From positions 1,000,001 through 1,064,000 of the forward strand of contig NZ_OY780935.1 in NCBI RefSeq assembly GCF_963675965.1: 64,000 nucleotides of DNA. Direction: 5' to 3'. Position 1 is the first letter of the stretch. Every line of letters begins with the position of its first letter. Below the pieces are notes generated by a model. It did no database searches. It saw only the letters and a list, made by a program, of their open reading frames with translations, and was not told the origin of the DNA. This document shows positions 62,503 through 64,000 of the stretch, one piece after another. This stretch comes from an uncultured Celeribacter sp. (GTDB lineage: Bacteria; Pseudomonadota; Alphaproteobacteria; Rhodobacterales; Rhodobacteraceae). The position numbers were made by a program, and so were the translations under genes.

Positions 62503-63990
62503 TTACCACCATTTACCCGGCTTGGAAACAAAGCCAGCGCTGGCCTCAAGCGATTGTGCAATATTCAGCAGATCGCCTTCTTCCCACGGCTTGCCGATCA
62601 ACTGAAGCCCCAGCGGCAGACCCGAGGCCGACATGCCAGCCGGCACGGAAATCCCCGGCAGACCGGCAAGGTTCACGGTCACGGTGAAGACGTCATTCAG
62701 GTACATCTGGATCGGATCGCTGTCGGAGACCTCGCCCAGACCAAAGGCCGGAGACGGGGTGGCGGGGGTCAGGATCGCATCGACCCCCGCGGCAAAGGCC
62801 TCTTCAAAGTCCTTCTTGATCAGGGTGCGAACTTTGCGCGCCTTGTTGTAATAGGCGTCATAGAACCCGGCAGAGAGCACATAAGTGCCAACCATGACAC
62901 GGCGCTGCACCTCTTTGCCGAAGCCTTCGGCGCGGGTCTTTTCATACATCTCGTTGATGCCTTCGCCCTCAGAGAGCGTGGCACGGTGGCCGTAGCGCAC
63001 CCCATCATAACGCGCGAGGTTGGAAGAGGCCTCCGCGGGCGCGATCACATAGTAGGTCGGCAACGCATATTTCGTGTGCGGCAAGGAAATATCGACGATT
63101 TCAGCGCCGGCATCGCGCAGCATCGCGGCACCATCGTCCCACAGTTTGGCGATCTCATCGGGGATGCCATCAATGCGGTATTCTTTCGGAATGCCGATTT
63201 TCTTGCCCTTGATGTCGCCCGTGAGCATGGCTTCGAAATTCGGCACCGGCAGATCGGCAGAGGTACTGTCCTTCATGTCGTGGCCACACATGGTCTCCAA
63301 CATGATCGCCGCGTCGCGCACGGATTTGGTCATCGGCCCGGCCTGATCGAGTGACGACGCAAAGGCCACCACGCCCCAGCGCGAACAACGCCCGTAGGTC
63401 GGTTTGATCCCAACGATACCAGTAAAGGCGGCGGGCTGGCGAATGGAGCCACCGGTGTCCGTGCCGGTTGCGGCCAGACACAGATCGGCGGCCACAGCCG
63501 CAGCAGAGCCGCCCGAAGAGCCTCCGGGTGTCAGCGGCGTATCGTCGTTTTCACGCCGCCACGGGCTGACCGCATCGCCATAGGTCGAGGTCTCGTTCGA
63601 GGACCCCATGGCGAATTCGTCCATGTTCAGCTTGCCCAGCATCACCGCCCCCGCATCGAAAAGCTTGCTGGTGATGGTGCTTTCATATTCCGGCTTGAAG
63701 CCTTCCAGAATGCGCGAGGCCGCCTGTGTCGGCACGCCTTTGGTGGCGAACAGATCTTTGATGCCGATCGGCAGACCGCACATGGCCGGCGCATCACCCG
63801 CAGCCAGACGGACATCGGCAGCCTTGGCCTGCTCACGCGCCTGATCGGGAGTGTTGTGTACAAAGGCATTCAGCGCCCCAGCGCCCTCGATGACGCTCAG
63901 ACAGGCCTCGGTCAACTCGGCAGAGGTAAAGGTTTTGGCGCGCAGGCCGTCGCGGGCCTCGGACAGGCTCAGTTTGTTCAGATCAGTCAT
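62503..63990 (-). CDS. gatA: Glu-tRNA(Gln) amidotransferase subunit A
   Basis: The 495-residue amidase-signature enzyme supplies ammonia from Gln for transamidation of Glu-tRNA(Gln) (with GatB and GatC). The Ser-cisSer-Lys triad lies in GIKDLF (Lys), PGGSSGGSAAAVAA and TDTGGSIRQPA (nucleophile Ser). The length is normal. gatC is expected upstream, beyond the right window edge. Confidence 0.97.
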   Translation of the reverse strand: MTDLNKLSLSEARDGLRAKTFTSAELTEACLSVIEGAGALNAFVHNTPDQAREQAKAADVRLAAGDAPAMCGLPIGIKDLFATKGVPTQAASRILEGFKPEYESTITSKLFDAGAVMLGKLNMDEFAMGSSNETSTYGDAVSPWRRENDDTPLTPGGSSGGSAAAVAADLCLAATGTDTGGSIRQPAAFTGIVGIKPTYGRCSRWGVVAFASSLDQAGPMTKSVRDAAIMLETMCGHDMKDSTSADLPVPNFEAMLTGDIKGKKIGIPKEYRIDGIPDEIAKLWDDGAAMLRDAGAEIVDISLPHTKYALPTYYVIAPAEASSNLARYDGVRYGHRATLSEGEGINEMYEKTRAEGFGKEVQRRVMVGTYVLSAGFYDAYYNKARKVRTLIKKDFEEAFAAGVDAILTPATPSPAFGLGEVSDSDPIQMYLNDVFTVTVNLAGLPGISVPAGMSASGLPLGLQLIGKPWEEGDLLNIAQSLEASAGFVSKPGKWW

Positions 63991-64000
63991 GTCTTTTGCT

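Overview
The window looks like chromosome of an alphaproteobacterium of the Roseobacter group (Rhodobacteraceae). The right part is GC-rich and carries core genes with roseobacter-like protein sequences: YebC, MgtE, YmdB, rpmG, the RNase P RNA, gatA and an FMN-riboswitch/RibN unit. No ribosomal RNA or CRISPR array was seen.

Layout. (1) 1-8563: remains of an accessory element of lower GC. It holds two glycosyltransferase genes (one cut by the window edge), an IS3-family copy with a broken orfB, an IS110-family copy, a protein with a HEPN-like R-x4-H motif, a GIY-YIG protein and a Shedu-type (DUF4263) nuclease. It ends in the last 161 bp of an integrase gene and the 3' part of a tRNA-Val. (2) 8564-38606: a 30,043-bp integrated element between 215-bp direct repeats (8349-8563 and 38392-38606, one mismatch). 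The repeats consist of the integrase 3' end plus the 3' part of tRNA-Val(TAC). Its cargo is a surface-polysaccharide cluster read leftwards (23.9 to 8.8 kb): sulfotransferase, pyruvyltransferase, flippase, HMGL-type aldolase, CMP-sugar synthetase, HAD phosphatase, glycosyltransferases, polymerase, gmd and fcl. After it come an EPS-type MarR regulator, a MATE exporter and an Ig-repeat autotransporter. The integrase end is a phage-like regulatory and replication module (30.9-38.6 kb) with divergent operons, a small repressor, an FtsK-gamma/GapR fusion, a C5-methyltransferase-like protein, an excisionase and the integrase. No capsid, terminase or conjugation gene was seen. (3) 38561-64000: ordinary chromosome, from the intact tRNA-Val through housekeeping genes, transporters, two purine deaminases, rnpB and gatA.

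How it fits together. The aldolase, HAD phosphatase and cytidylyltransferase could make and activate a 2-keto-3-deoxy (nonulosonate-like) sugar acid. The GT29-like and GT42/DUF115-like proteins are candidate users of that CMP-sugar, and Gmd/Fcl supply GDP-L-fucose. The flippase and polymerase would export and polymerise the repeat unit, and the sulfo- and pyruvyltransferases would decorate it. The island therefore looks like a mobile surface-glycan cassette that moves by tRNA-Val site-specific recombination and sits in tandem with the degraded remnant of a near-identical element that carries defence genes.
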